Of a stretch of DNA of 64,000 nucleotides, positions 1-10,020 are shown piece by piece. Below the pieces are notes generated by a model. That model was not told the origin of the DNA and made no database searches. It saw only the letters and a program-made list of their open reading frames with translations. Origin of the DNA: Gremmenia infestans (lineage: Eukaryota; Ascomycota; Leotiomycetes; Helotiales; Hamatocanthoscyphaceae); the NCBI GenBank assembly GCA_032629725.1, contig JAFEVB010000004.1, forward strand, positions 806,001-870,000, written 5' to 3'. A program made the translations under genes and the position numbers. Each line of letters begins with the position of its first letter. Positions within the stretch are counted from its first letter, which is position 1.

Positions 1-1374
1 CAGAGAGGCCAGATTTATAATTGCCCCACTTCCATCTAAAGACTGCGCATTTGTTAAAGCAGCTGCCCTTCCTCCGTCCAAACCCACGCCCTCCTGTACC
101 CGTAACGGACCATGGCCTACCTTCACAGCACCTTCGTACTCCCCAAGCACAGTACACCGTCCCACCGCAACCGCCACCCCATCATCCTCAAACACCTCCT
201 CAAACCTCGCCCTCAGATCCCCCAACTCCTCACGCACCATAACCCCCCTATCCTCCGCCATCTGCACCCCAACCTCATTAGCGCCCTCCCAATGCCCGCG
301 CATCAACATCTTCAAGCCCCACATATCAACTTCGATGCCAAACCTCCTCGCCCCTTTCTTTACCACGACCTTCAGCGTTCTCGGGCAAAGCTTCGAAATA
401 GCCTGCATGACCACTCCTCCGTCCCAGAGGAAGTCCGCAAACGCAATGGGGTTGGGTTGCATGCCCAGCGCTGTGGTGGACAGGCCTACTTTCTTGGGCG
501 AGAGAACAAGCGTGAGGGAGTCTAGAGAGGGGTTTGCGGCGACGAGCGTCTGGAGGCTGGTGGCTGTTCTCTCAAACCAGTCGATGCTCCAGCAATCCTT
601 TGCGTATTCCAGAACCACGTGCCGGAAGAGGTGGTGGAACGTTGCTTGAAGCAGAGGCGTGTCGTCGTACATGCGCTGTCGGGTGGTGGATGGGCGGAGG
701 AGGGCTTGGAATGTGTTCTGGGAGTAGAGGAAGGAGGTGCATTCGTGTGCGAATTGCTTGCAGGTAAATAGTATGGAGTGCGAGACGAAAATGTTGCGTT
801 CTGGAGTCGTCCAGTCCGGTTTTAGGAGGATGGGCTTCGGGTATTGGAGAATGTAACCATAGATGCGCTCGCGGACTTCGAGGGGCACTCGTAAGATAGG
901 GGTGCGCTCGAGGGTATTGGGGATGATGGCTTTGCGAGTGCTTGCGATTAGATCTTCTCGCATCTCAATGTACGACATGATTCCTTGACCATCTGCACCC
1001 CGTCGAACGGCCGTCTTCTTCCCCTTCTTGCGCTTGTTGCCCACGATGGGGTCTTGGGAGGTGTTGCCCCATGTTGCATGGCTGGAAGAGTCTTCTTGGA
1101 GTTTCTTGGCTAATTCTTCGATGTCTTCGGGTTTGATGTCTTCGCGCCAGAGTCTGCCGCGGGTGATCTGGAATGGGCGTTTGAAGCGGGTGTTGACGCG
1201 TTTTATGGGGTAGGGATTTGGTTGTTGTTCTTCGTCGGCTTCGTAGGGACGCTTCTGGGAAGCTCGAGTGTTACCGGTTGGAGCTGCTTTCTTTGTTACA
1301 TGGCTTGGCTTTCTGGCGTATCCATCTATCTTTCCTCTAGGAAGTGGTTGGATTTTCTTTTTCCGGGGAGCCAT
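1..1374 (-). CDS. 2EXR/F-box-like nuclear protein, C-terminus beyond window
   Basis: An open frame of 458 codons starts at the ATG at 1374-1372 and is still open at base 1, so the C-terminus is missing. The N-terminus is basic and disordered (RKKK at residues 4-7, a second basic cluster KRKKGKK at 114-120), suggesting nuclear targeting. At residues 161-176 lies LRVPLEVRERIYGYIL, which has the pattern of the hydrophobic helix that opens fungal 2EXR and related F-box-like domains (L-P-x-E-[VI]-R-x-x-I-Y). It is followed by a Cys-Lys-x-Phe helix and a predicted leucine-rich C-terminal half. Such proteins are numerous in Pezizomycotina and mostly uncharacterised, so I infer no substrate. No intron is needed. 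The shadow frames on the plus strand have no family character. The 2EXR-like assignment rests on one motif and general layout; the gene itself is secure. Confidence 0.82.
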   Translation of the reverse strand, partial: MAPRKKKIQPLPRGKIDGYARKPSHVTKKAAPTGNTRASQKRPYEADEEQQPNPYPIKRVNTRFKRPFQITRGRLWREDIKPEDIEELAKKLQEDSSSHATWGNTSQDPIVGNKRKKGKKTAVRRGADGQGIMSYIEMREDLIASTRKAIIPNTLERTPILRVPLEVRERIYGYILQYPKPILLKPDWTTPERNIFVSHSILFTCKQFAHECTSFLYSQNTFQALLRPSTTRQRMYDDTPLLQATFHHLFRHVVLEYAKDCWSIDWFERTATSLQTLVAANPSLDSLTLVLSPKKVGLSTTALGMQPNPIAFADFLWDGGVVMQAISKLCPRTLKVVVKKGARRFGIEVDMWGLKMLMRGHWEGANEVGVQMAEDRGVMVREELGDLRARFEEVFEDDGVAVAVGRCTVLGEYEGAVKVGHGPLRVQEGVGLDGGRAAALTNAQSLDGSGAIINLASL

Positions 1375-2232
1375 GTTGGGTCCACCAGGGTCTGTTGAAA
1401 GGTCAACTAGAGGACCTGATTTGAAGAAGTGAATGGAGATCTTGCTAGTGAATGATGTTGGGAATAGGAGTTTGGAAACTAGAATGTAGAGGGTGAGGAT
1501 GCAAGAACCCAATTGAGTTGATGCACGGAAGTGGAAGTGCGGAATCGATGCTGTGATTTGACTTGTCAACGGAATTGACGACTTGAATTAGGAAAGGGAT
1601 CTGACATACTGAAAAAAAATGAATGGACTAAGAAGTAATTTCTAACTTGGACACAGTTGGCTGCACCTGGGCAATAAGGTGAAGGGGATGGATTCGAGAA
1701 ACAAGACCATAGTTCCTCGGAAGAGAAAGTGAATGACAAATGACTTACGAAGTCTGGAAACTTGGTGGACATCTAAATAAGACGGCACTGAAGTTAAAGT
1801 TGAAGGGCACTCTGCTATCTGAGCCAATGAGTCTCCACTCAAGAAAAGAGAAGACAAATTGATCGCAAGAAGCGAGAGATCCCAAAAAAGAACAACGAAG
1901 GTGATGTTACGTGAAGGTATTTGCAACAAGGAGTCTCTGCAGCACAATTGTGAAAAACGAATTGAGTGATGAAGACTGCTTATTGGAGATTTTCGGAGGA
2001 TTGACAATTGATATGGCATTGTAATTAAGCCTGATGAATGATAGCAAATGAAGTGAAGTCCAATCTTCAAGAATCAAGCCAACATGAGGATGAGGGGGAA
2101 ATCAACAAATACTAGATACACTGGTTGAGATACCTATATTAAGGTGGCGAGTGTCAATCCAAGAGACCACAAGGGACCGTATTTCTGTTACGAAGCGGTA
2201 CAATATGTGCACAATATTAGGATTGTAGAGAG

Positions 2233-2390
2233 TTTTGTTGCACGTCGCATCTACAACCTTTTTGGAACAAAGCCCAGCTCGTCCATTCATTGGTTCATTG
2301 ACCGCCAAGACCCACCCCAACCCCACAACCCGGGTAGAATAATACTGCAGTTCTTGACCGCCCAATCGCAATCTTTTGTTGCACATCGCA
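2233..2390 (+). repeat. Paired word TTTTGTTGCACGTCGCA
   Basis: The 17-mer TTTTGTTGCACGTCGCA occurs at 2233-2249 and again with one transition (G to A) at 2374-2390, 141 bases apart. An exact third copy lies about 6.7 kb away at 9117-9133. The flanks differ, so this is a short dispersed word rather than a long repeat. It could be the end of a degraded small transposon or a shared regulatory element; nothing in the sequence decides. Confidence 0.55.
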
Positions 2391-2402
2391 TTTTCCAGTT
2401 TG

Positions 2403-2491
2403 TTCATGAATCCGTTTCATGAATAATCCCCTAGTTCATTCATGAATATTAGCGCATTCACGAGTAAACTACAACTACTACGGTTCATGAA
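2403..2491. repeat. Cluster of four TTCATGAA palindromes
   Basis: The 8-base palindrome TTCATGAA occurs at 2403-2410, 2416-2423, 2439-2446 and 2484-2491. A near copy (ATTCATGAG) follows near 2558, and the word GAGTAAACTA recurs at about 2462 and 2544. The cluster sits in the promoter-bearing gap between two divergent genes. It may be a degenerate minisatellite or a cluster of binding sites for a dimeric regulator; the function is unknown. Confidence 0.5.
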
Positions 2492-3188
2492 TAAGATAGA
2501 ATGCAAGTAAACCCAGGTCACTTCTGAATCAACTCAGGTTCAAGAGTAAACTAGAGAATTCATGAGTCCCCTAGAACCACAGACTAGAACACATCGCAGT
2601 TTCACAGGGCATAATATCAAGTGTGTAAAAAGAATCAATTCATCTAGAATTCATACGGGATTTGGAAAAGAGACTCAGATAACAAGGACATTACATTTCT
2701 TACAAGAAACCCCACCTAGGATTACCTACTCCGTGAAAAGCTATTAAGGGCTCTACTAACTCCGTACAGTAAAGCGCAAACTATACCCCACACCTGTGGC
2801 TAGGCTAGTAATAAGTAAGATTCGGACCTCTCGTGCACAAACTCCCCGATTCTGTTCCCGTTATCAGTAGTAATGACGACGTCTTACTTATCTATATCTG
2901 CAGATATAAACACGGCCAGTGCCTCTTGCATTTCTTTACTTTTCAGGTACTCTATTCCATCCAAGATTTATAATTCTTTACAAGTGTCATTTATTGTGCA
3001 TTTCATCTCATCTCTACAAATACTCTGTACTCGTATTGGTATTGGGAAATTTCTGTGTCCCAGGCACTACAATCAATATCCGTCCAGTCCATCGATCAAA
3101 ACAAAAGTAGTACCAGCGTACAGTATGTGAAGAATCCTCCTTCTCACTTCTTTCTGATTTAAATACTCAAATACACCACTCGTACATC

Positions 3189-4886
3189 ATGGCCGACCCT
3201 CAAATCCACACAACCAGCACCCCTATCCTCATAATCGGTGGGGGCATAGTAGGCCTCAGCGCCTCCCTCTCCCTCTCCTCGCACTCAATTCCACACCTCC
3301 TCATCGAGCGCCACCCCACCACCTCCCAGCACCCGCGCGCCCGCGGTCTCAACACGCGCGCCATGGAGATATTCCGCTGCATCGGCATCGACAGCGCTGT
3401 GCGCGCAGCCGGCGCTTCGCTGTCTCTCAGCAATGGAATCGTAAAGGGGACGTCCTTTATCCAAGTCATGGAGCGCATGACGAGGAAAGAAACCCAAGGC
3501 GACGGGAAGAGAGGCGAAATGCCCCTGGCGAGCTGGTGGCACGGTGTCGTGAGCCCGACGGAGGGAGCGCGGTGTACGCAGGATATGATGGAGCCCGTTC
3601 TCGCGCAAGCGGCGCGCGAGCGCGGTGGGGAGTTACGGTATAACACGCAGTGTGAGAGCGTTGAGCAGGACGAGCAGGGCGTGACGGTCACGCTACGCGA
3701 TCGCGAATCCCCGCATTCAGTGTCGAGGGTTCGGGCACGGTATATGATTGCGGCCGATGGAGCAGGCAGTCCGATACGCAAGGCGCTCGGAATAGCCACG
3801 ACGGGAAAAGGCGCCCTAGGAAACCTCATCAATATCCTCTTCCGCGCCGAGCTCTCAGGCCTCGTACGAGGCCGCGAAATAAGCCTCTGTACGATTGTCC
3901 AGCCTGCGCTCCGCGGCTTGCTCAGCGCCATCAATAATAGCGATGTCTGGGTTTTCCACCTGTGCTATGATCCTGACAAGGAGAAAGCTGGAGCTTATAC
4001 CACGGAACGCGTCGAAGAACTGCTACGTCTCGCGATAGGGATTCCGGATTTGGAAATACAGATCAAGAGCATGATACCGTGGCAACCATCCGACGTCGCC
4101 GCCAGCTCCATGCAACGCGGGCGCATTTTCCTCGCCGGAGATGCTGCGCACCAAACAACACCTTACGCAGGCCAGGGCGCCACGACAGGAATCGCAGACG
4201 TCTTCGACCTATCCTGGAAACTGGCGGCTGTTCTCTCCGGCCAAGCAAGTCCTAGATTGCTCGACAGTTACGAGAGCGAGAGGCTGCCTGTAGCACGTTT
4301 CGTTGCAAGGGAATCGGGGGAGTTGGCTGATGGGTATGGATTACCGGATATGAAGCGCGGAAAGGTGACGTGGGCGTGGAGCATGGCAAGACGCTTCCCG
4401 ATGATTATCGGATTCGGGTATCGGTACACCGATTCTCCAGCAGTAATCAGTGAGGAAGAAGTGCCGGGATGGATGAGCTGGTGGAATGTGCCGTGGTCTG
4501 TCCAGTCGTTGGTATTGGGGATCAATGGGAAGCCTGGGACGCGGGTACCGCATGTCTGGGTGCAAGATGCAGCGGGCGAGCGGGTTTCGACGCTGGATTT
4601 GTGTGGGAAGACATTCTTGCTGCTCACGGGATCGCAGGGTAAGCCTTGGTGCCAAGCTGCTTCTGAAGTCGTGGAGAAGAAAGGTGTTGGTCTGCAAGCG
4701 TATCGTGTTGGACCTACGGGCGACGTCTCGGATCCGAAAAGGAGGTGGGAACACGCTGCTGGTATTGGAGCCCACGGTGCACTGCTTGTGAGACCGGATG
4801 GGTTTGTGGCATGGAGGGTCAAGGATCAGGAGGGGGATTTGGGGGAGAGGTTAGAAGGTGTACTGGAGAAGATTTTATGTCGATGA
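3189..4886 (+). CDS. FAD-dependent aromatic monooxygenase (PheA/TfdB family)
   Basis: This intronless gene of 565 codons has the layout of a class A flavoprotein monooxygenase, which uses NAD(P)H and O2 to hydroxylate an aromatic or polyketide ring. Visible motifs in order: the dinucleotide-binding GGGIVG at residues 17-22 with the ribose-binding Glu at about 40 (LLIERH); an N-x-R-x-M-E helix at 55-60; the DG motif AADGAG at 188-193; and the GD motif FLAGDAAH with Asp at about 318, followed by PYAGQG and the long helix containing DLSWKLA. The C-terminal 130 residues fit the thioredoxin-like domain of phenol hydroxylase relatives, ending with LVRPDGFVAWR. The start has A at -3 and G at +4. No signal peptide is seen. 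No polyketide synthase, transporter or regulator lies nearby, so a catabolic or tailoring role cannot be chosen. Confidence 0.93.
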   Translation: MADPQIHTTSTPILIIGGGIVGLSASLSLSSHSIPHLLIERHPTTSQHPRARGLNTRAMEIFRCIGIDSAVRAAGASLSLSNGIVKGTSFIQVMERMTRKETQGDGKRGEMPLASWWHGVVSPTEGARCTQDMMEPVLAQAARERGGELRYNTQCESVEQDEQGVTVTLRDRESPHSVSRVRARYMIAADGAGSPIRKALGIATTGKGALGNLINILFRAELSGLVRGREISLCTIVQPALRGLLSAINNSDVWVFHLCYDPDKEKAGAYTTERVEELLRLAIGIPDLEIQIKSMIPWQPSDVAASSMQRGRIFLAGDAAHQTTPYAGQGATTGIADVFDLSWKLAAVLSGQASPRLLDSYESERLPVARFVARESGELADGYGLPDMKRGKVTWAWSMARRFPMIIGFGYRYTDSPAVISEEEVPGWMSWWNVPWSVQSLVLGINGKPGTRVPHVWVQDAAGERVSTLDLCGKTFLLLTGSQGKPWCQAASEVVEKKGVGLQAYRVGPTGDVSDPKRRWEHAAGIGAHGALLVRPDGFVAWRVKDQEGDLGERLEGVLEKILCR

Positions 4887-6363
4887 ATGACTTTGTACGC
4901 AAGTAGATATAACGCTGCTCAGCTCCATTCATTCCTACTTTAGGAAAGAAATAAGAATAAGGAAAGGGGACAAGAGGAGAATGATGTACTACCACTATAA
5001 ATCAACAAGTATAATAACTGCATCTCACCGACACCTCCCATCAACAATTGTTCCCCCTACTAAACGTTAAGCCCAACACCCAAACAACGAACAAACAAAA
5101 CAAAAACCCAGAGCCAAGAATTAGTAAGTATCCTTCCCTCGGATGTCTCCCACTCCCGAGCTCCGTCCAGCCCGACCCGAGCCAGCCCCCACTTAGTACG
5201 ACCCTGCTGCTTACCAACACCACCAATACAACTCTTCTCTCCCTCCCTCTATTTCTTTCTCTTTTCCATATCCATACTTTTCATTTTTCTTATTTCCTTG
5301 CAAGTTCCCTATTTCCATACAAGTTTCTTATCACATATCCACAATAAATATTCTTCATCATCATCATTTCATCAAATATACCAAGTGGTATGTATATTAT
5401 TAGTCAGTGGATGAGGAACGGCATGTTATACTATAAAATCTGCTGCTTTTACTTTTTGCTCTTCGTCTTTCGACGGAACGTTTTGTTTTGGTTGGGAATC
5501 AGAGAAGCCTATCTTTGAAATGAGATAGTTTGAACCGGTGTGTTACTTTGGGTACGAGCCTCGGAGAGAGATATTGGGACTTCCAAGTAAGAAGTCTGTT
5601 TTATTGTCTCGTTAGGATAAATTGAAACAGAAGAACAACTCTGCTAGGTACCAAAACATTTTTCAGATGTGGATTTTAAGAGAAATAGAAGCAAGCGCTT
5701 TGGAAAATACTAGGTCAAAGGAGAAGAACGATCTATGTCCTCTTTTTACAGTACTTGTGTATGCTTTATTTGCCAAAATCCACACTCGTGGAAGCTCTGT
5801 TGTTTCGGGATGTTATTATCGCCTGTCAGTTCATAATTCTCAACTTGCGATTGAAACGAGCAAGATCATTTTGGTTGTGGTCAAAAGCCTTTGACCTTCA
5901 TTGTATCTCCTGACCTATCCCGCATTCTCCATGAATGCAGACTTCATGTCAAAATTCCATTGCATCTTTCTTCCTTTCTTTCGTGCTTATGCACATGACA
6001 TTACATGTATAAAGCCCCGTACCAATGCCAGAAACAAAAAAAAAGGCCTTAAAAGCAATTCCACCCCAGATTGCCGAGCGATTGTCGGTTTTCGTTACAA
6101 GGTATTAGAAGCCTGAATGCTATGCAATGATGCTGCCGAAACGCCATGCTGATTGTATTTGTGGGGGAAAAAATGTATCGCTCTGTGCGTATTATGTACA
6201 AGACGTCGGTTGCGAGGAGAAGGTGGGTGGTTATCGTATTTCGAATCCAGAAGAGAGATGAACCTTATCAGATGTAACAGCGAGTGAATGGTGACAGTGA
6301 TCTGAGAGATTGTTAACAGCTAGTCGAGTATAACGGGCTGTTGGTATTCTTACAAGCAATTCC
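4887..6363. other. Intergenic gap with pyrimidine-rich leader-like stretch
   Basis: About 1.5 kb lies between the 3' end of the monooxygenase and the 3' end of the minus-strand membrane protein. From about 5,215 to 5,390 the plus strand is very rich in C and T, with runs of CTCCCTCC and CTTTCTCTTTTCC, and then a GTATGT at about 5389. That pattern is typical of the leader of a fungal transcript. Two downstream frames (5622-5894, 5901-6116) look like chance and carry no domain. A non-coding transcript or a poorly conserved short gene is possible, but I cannot support a CDS. Confidence 0.4.
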
Positions 6364-6876
6364 TTAAGAGATAGGAGCATTGGTCTGTCCATGCTTCCCA
6401 TACACCCCACTACCCGTTGCCTTGGATATCAAGACGGCCATGGTTGTTGCAACGGCAATGAAGATCAAGATGCCAGCGACTATGATAATCTTCCTCTTGG
6501 TCTTGTCCATATTAGCCCAGCATGCACACTTGGAGCGAGCGAGCTTTTGCTCCCGACGCGTTCGCTTCTGTTGTGCGCGGCATGGATATGGATCAACACC
6601 GCTCTTGCCTCTGGCCAGGAGATTTCTAGTGGCATTGCTTTGCGTAGTCATGGGTGTGAGGCCCATCTCGAGGTCAGCCGTGACGATGTTGGCTTTCGAG
6701 TCCGCCGCCGGGTTGCTGTCTGTTGAGTCCTTCATTGCGTATTCCTTCTCGCTCTTGGAAGACCGGGTGGGAGTGTAGGAGTTGATGCTATCTGAAGAGG
6801 GTTGACGAGCGGGCGAGGGACGTGTAATTGTAAGGATGTTGGCAGATGCAGTTGATTTCTCGTTTAACGAAGTCAT
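6364..6876 (-). CDS. Small single-pass membrane protein, unknown function
   Basis: I place the start at the ATG at 6876-6874, giving 170 residues. It has A at -3, and the 101 codons upstream in the same frame, reaching 7179, read like untranslated leader with no compositional structure. The first 100 residues are rich in Ser, Thr, Pro and Asn and probably disordered. A basic, Cys-containing segment (CRAQQKRTRREQ, then SKCACW) precedes one strong hydrophobic helix at about residues 130-150 (IIIVAGILIFIAVATTMAV), and a short Gly-rich tail of about 20 residues ends the protein. The positive residues just before the helix suggest the N-terminus faces the cytosol. Similar small N-disordered, single-helix proteins are common in filamentous ascomycetes and usually unnamed; I do not recognise this one. 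An alternative longer start at 7179 is unlikely. Confidence 0.65.
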   Translation of the reverse strand: MTSLNEKSTASANILTITRPSPARQPSSDSINSYTPTRSSKSEKEYAMKDSTDSNPAADSKANIVTADLEMGLTPMTTQSNATRNLLARGKSGVDPYPCRAQQKRTRREQKLARSKCACWANMDKTKRKIIIVAGILIFIAVATTMAVLISKATGSGVYGKHGQTNAPIS

Positions 6877-7480
6877 TTTGGTGGTGACTGTCGATTTCTT
6901 GCTAGTGAATGTGGTTGGTATATGGCGCTTGTCCTCTAGGTTTTGAGTAAAGAGGAAGCTGCAATGGAGTAGCAATTGAAGACGAATCGTCCCTTTTGCG
7001 TCTGGCTGTCTCGACCCTGATAGACCTCCTAAAGATTCAATTGGTTTCCCCCTGATATGAATTCGTAACACGGACACAACGCTGAGCTGCTGAGTTTTTT
7101 TCGACCTGCAGAAAATCCCTTCCAATTTGGTTTTGATTGAATGATTGATTACCGAGTCGATTGCCCGATTAGCTTGCAACGAAAGAGTACAGCACTCGAT
7201 TCAACGCATGGAACAACACAGTTTTGATGCTGATATTGAAGGAAAGTCAAGAATGGAAAAAAGGGTCGTGGTCGTCGTCGAAGGCAGGCGGGTTGAGTAG
7301 AAAGGTAGGAGGGAGGGAAGGATACTCCGTAATAAGAGCAAGCGACGTCGAAGCTTGAGCAGCAGTCGAACAAAGCTCGTGGTGGTTTCCTCTCCCTTCT
7401 CTTCTCCTCTCACCACATCCACGCTCAGCTGGATGGAAGTGGAGTGAACCTACTCGCTTCGCTTCCCCGGGCGTCGCTGA
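6877..7480 (-). promoter_or_regulatory. Likely long 5' leader and promoter of the membrane protein gene
   Basis: Read on the minus strand this stretch is pyrimidine-rich (TTCCCTCCCTCC at about 7,310, further CT runs at about 7,390), as in fungal leaders. A candidate leader intron begins with GTAATC just after about 7,156 and could end at TTTCTGCAG near 7,108. Because the frame upstream of 6876 is open but featureless, I read this as an untranslated leader that happens to lack stops. The boundaries are inferred. Confidence 0.4.
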
Positions 7481-9256
7481 TTGGTCGATACAAGCCAATC
7501 TCTGCAGGATGTCTCAAGCGTTCGGGGCCCCTTGCCTGTTCCTATTTCCTTTATGCAGGAACCTTGAATCCTTGATAGTAGTTGGCGCCACTGGATATAG
7601 TATTATTTATTAACTTCCTGAATACTCGTAAGTTTTTGATCTACCGAGTATCAAGCAGTTGGTTGTAAGTGCGTGCAACTTATAACGACATCTTGAGCAT
7701 AGGTACTGTACTGTACAGTACGTCGATGGCACGCGTAAGTTTGTCTATGTCGTGAAACAATCAACAAGTCATTCCTTCTTCTGTACCTCCACATCTTTGC
7801 CCCCCCCCAGCGCTATCTTTGAGAGGCAAATTCGATAACTCAACGTCTTTTTGTACTTCTTTGCGGAGTATAGCATAATAGCATGAATCGTATGGGCGAG
7901 AGCGCTCTTTTGACATGTTACGACTTCTCTTGGCGGCGGCCATTATTTGCTAGATCAGGTCTAAAGTACCAGACTATGGACAAATTAATATCCACAATGT
8001 TTGGGTTTATCCCGCATGATCTCATATGGCTACATGGGCCTACACATATCTAGTATGGCACGATAAGTCTTCTTCCTGCCCTCTATTCTATTCCTCTTTT
8101 ACCTTTTGCATCCGTTTGTCAAAACTGACGTCTATTGTCCCTCCCATACTTTCCCCCCTGAAGCTTCTGTGCCGCAGCTGCACATTTCATCTGCACATCT
8201 GCACATCTGCACATCGTCCACTAAACCGCTTAACTGGACCTCTGCATGAACCGCCTAACCCTGTACGCTATAGCTCCGGGAAATTCGAATCTAGATCTAT
8301 CTCCATATTATAGTAGTGAACCGACCCGAACCTTCAACAAAGATAGGGGATATCACGATAAGGTGGTAGCGGGGGAAGCTCCTTTCAGCTTGACCATCTC
8401 CTGCTGAGAAACTCGACGTTGTGCTGCGCAAGAAAGCCGGTATCATCGTATTCTTAAAGCTGTGGTCGTGATTTCAGCGCCTGGCAGAACTCATGATCCA
8501 TGTCATGCTCCAACCGGGCTATCTCCACTTCCCATGCGAGAAGTTGCCCCTCCCCTCCTCGCTCCGCACGCCTCCTGAGTCCTCACAATAAATACCAAGC
8601 TTTCATAGTAAATTCTATATATCTATTAATTGAACTCAAGCAAAATGATGTATAATACAATTCAACACTAGATAACATCCATTCGAATGATTGATTATGA
8701 CAGCATGGTGGAAGTCGTATAGACGGGAATATGCATACATTGTCGCCACCGACACGGCTATGCTTGCTTGCTCTTCATGAACGATCAAGAGGATGAACCC
8801 CCCCCAATCGGCCAAAGCCGTGGATTTTACACAGCATGGCATGACATGGCATGAAAGCGCACGCGCAGGATCGGATAGAAGATAAGGATCATAATGCTCA
8901 CTCACGAAAGGAAGGTATGCAAATGAATCTCATAGATCATAATCGCGCCTTCAGTTCATTCAGATATCAATCCATAATCATACTGCCCCGTCGGGTTTCA
9001 CAGCCCCTGAAACTACGATAAGTATATTTCACGTCACGTGGTGTTGAAAAGGGGGCGAACCCTGAACGACACGAATGATAAGCATGCACGGCACATAAAG
9101 GGCAACAAGACATGGTTTTTGTTGCACGTCGCAGTATATTCTCTCGTGAGAAACCTCACATGCTAGGCCTAGCCGAGAGTCATGCTCTGATGATCTTCTC
9201 TTGTTCGAGGGTGGGATGTTGAGTGCATGAAGCTTGTGATCGCCGCTATGTGGATC
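7481..9256. other. Gene-poor interval without supported genes
   Basis: I see no domain-bearing frame in this 1.8 kb. It contains a 14-base perfect palindrome GTACTGTACAGTAC at 7708-7721, a poly-C run at about 7,801-7,808, and three tandem copies of CTGCACAT at 8191-8214. Frames at 8026-8313 (plus) and 8636-8905 (minus) lack any family character. The third copy of the TTTTGTTGCACGTCGCA word is at 9117-9133. Confidence 0.5.
9117..9133 (+). repeat. Third copy of the TTTTGTTGCACGTCGCA word
   Basis: Exact match of 17 bases to 2233-2249. The sequences to either side do not match. It lies within a stretch with no supported gene. Confidence 0.6.
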
Positions 9257-9276
9257 TACGGAGTACTTACTCCGTA
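9257..9276. repeat. Inverted repeat of the TACTCCGTA word
   Basis: TACGGAGTA at 9257-9265 and TACTCCGTA at 9268-9276 form a perfect 9-base inverted repeat with a 2-base loop. The same word, exact or nearly so, appears at about 2728 (ending G), 2759 (AACTCCGTA), 7323-7331 and 7864 (GCGGAGTA). Such words recur in fungal intergenic DNA, often near short transposon ends, but here no longer terminal repeat is seen. Confidence 0.5.
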
Positions 9277-9299
9277 CCATACTCCTAGGAGGAAGCATA

Positions 9300-10020
9300 T
9301 AGAAGGTATAGAGAAATAGAGCAAGAGCTTTATATAGGTAGTTTATTATCAAATAATTCATAATCAATACGATCTTTCCCAGAACTATATAAAGACAGGT
9401 TTTAAAAAGCGGGACTTTCTGAGCCGACTGTCTCTTGAAACTCCTTTTAGGAAAAGCCTTCAACAAGTTCCAATAGAGCAGCGACACCCCGTGTCTTCTA
9501 GATAAATAACTCCTGCTTTCTATAATGGAAAAGGCCAAAGTGTATAGATAATCACTATTACCGTTAGAAGATTCAACGGCCGGCGCTGATAATAAGGCTC
9601 GCTTCGCCTGTATGAATCGGCAAGCGCGTAAGACTACTCTTACTATCCGCTGATGGTAGTGGCACAACTCCTTAGACGACGAAGTCGACTCACCTGAGAG
9701 CAAACTGGATCATCCCACCTGTTAGTTCCCTTGCCCGTGCCCAAATGACACGATTACCCTCGTCTGATTCCGAGTCATCTAAATCTGAATCTGACAGCGA
9801 GCCTTGCTCCAGCGAGAACGCAGCTATGAATTCAGAGAGCAGCTCCGCCCTTTCTGATAAGGGTAGACCGAGGGGACTATTCGAGTCCGAGTACTCTTCA
9901 ACTAAACCTCGTCGTCAGACGGCTCGTAAGCACCACTGTTCTGGACCGAATACAAGATTTTGGAGGAATCTCGCGCTCATGTCTGTCGAATGGCTGAGAA
10001 TATGCATCAGACGCCTGTAG
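9300..10020. other. Possible decayed coding relic
   Basis: The composition changes here relative to the flanks, and several frames are long. On minus, a frame of 224 codons (9029-9703) passes through it. On plus, a frame beginning MEKAKVYR at about 9,524 is interrupted by three stops and is followed by a Ser/Asp/Glu-rich frame of 91 codons (9745-10020, starting MTRLPSSDSESSKSES). The plus reading looks more protein-like (acidic serine-rich segment, then a basic one) and could be a broken host gene or transposon ORF. I recognise no family, so no CDS is called. Confidence 0.25.

Larger units (their letters stand above)
1375..3188. other. Intergenic region between two divergent genes
   Basis: This gap of 1.8 kb separates the divergently transcribed 2EXR-like gene and the FAD monooxygenase, so both promoters should lie in it. 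Open frames here, such as one of 142 codons on minus at 1642-2070, have no domain, no biased codon use and no recognisable product, and I treat them as chance. The stretch around 2,230-2,580 contains short repeated words described separately. A pyrimidine-rich, T-rich run precedes the monooxygenase start. I see no tRNA or convincing ncRNA. Confidence 0.6.

Noticed and set aside
1642..2070. 142-codon minus-strand ORF between the first two genes
   Set aside because: The text has no recognisable segment or compositional structure and lies in the promoter interval.
3200..4822. Minus-strand frames (up to 244 codons) opposite the FAD monooxygenase
   Set aside because: They are shadows of the GC-rich monooxygenase gene, whose motifs and codon use are clear on plus.
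6364..7179. Longer 271-codon version of the membrane protein
   Set aside because: The extra N-terminal 101 codons look like leader sequence with a possible intron, while the internal ATG has good context and starts the structured composition.
9029..9703. 224-codon minus-strand ORF
   Set aside because: No domain, odd composition and no regular codon bias; kept only as part of a possible relic.
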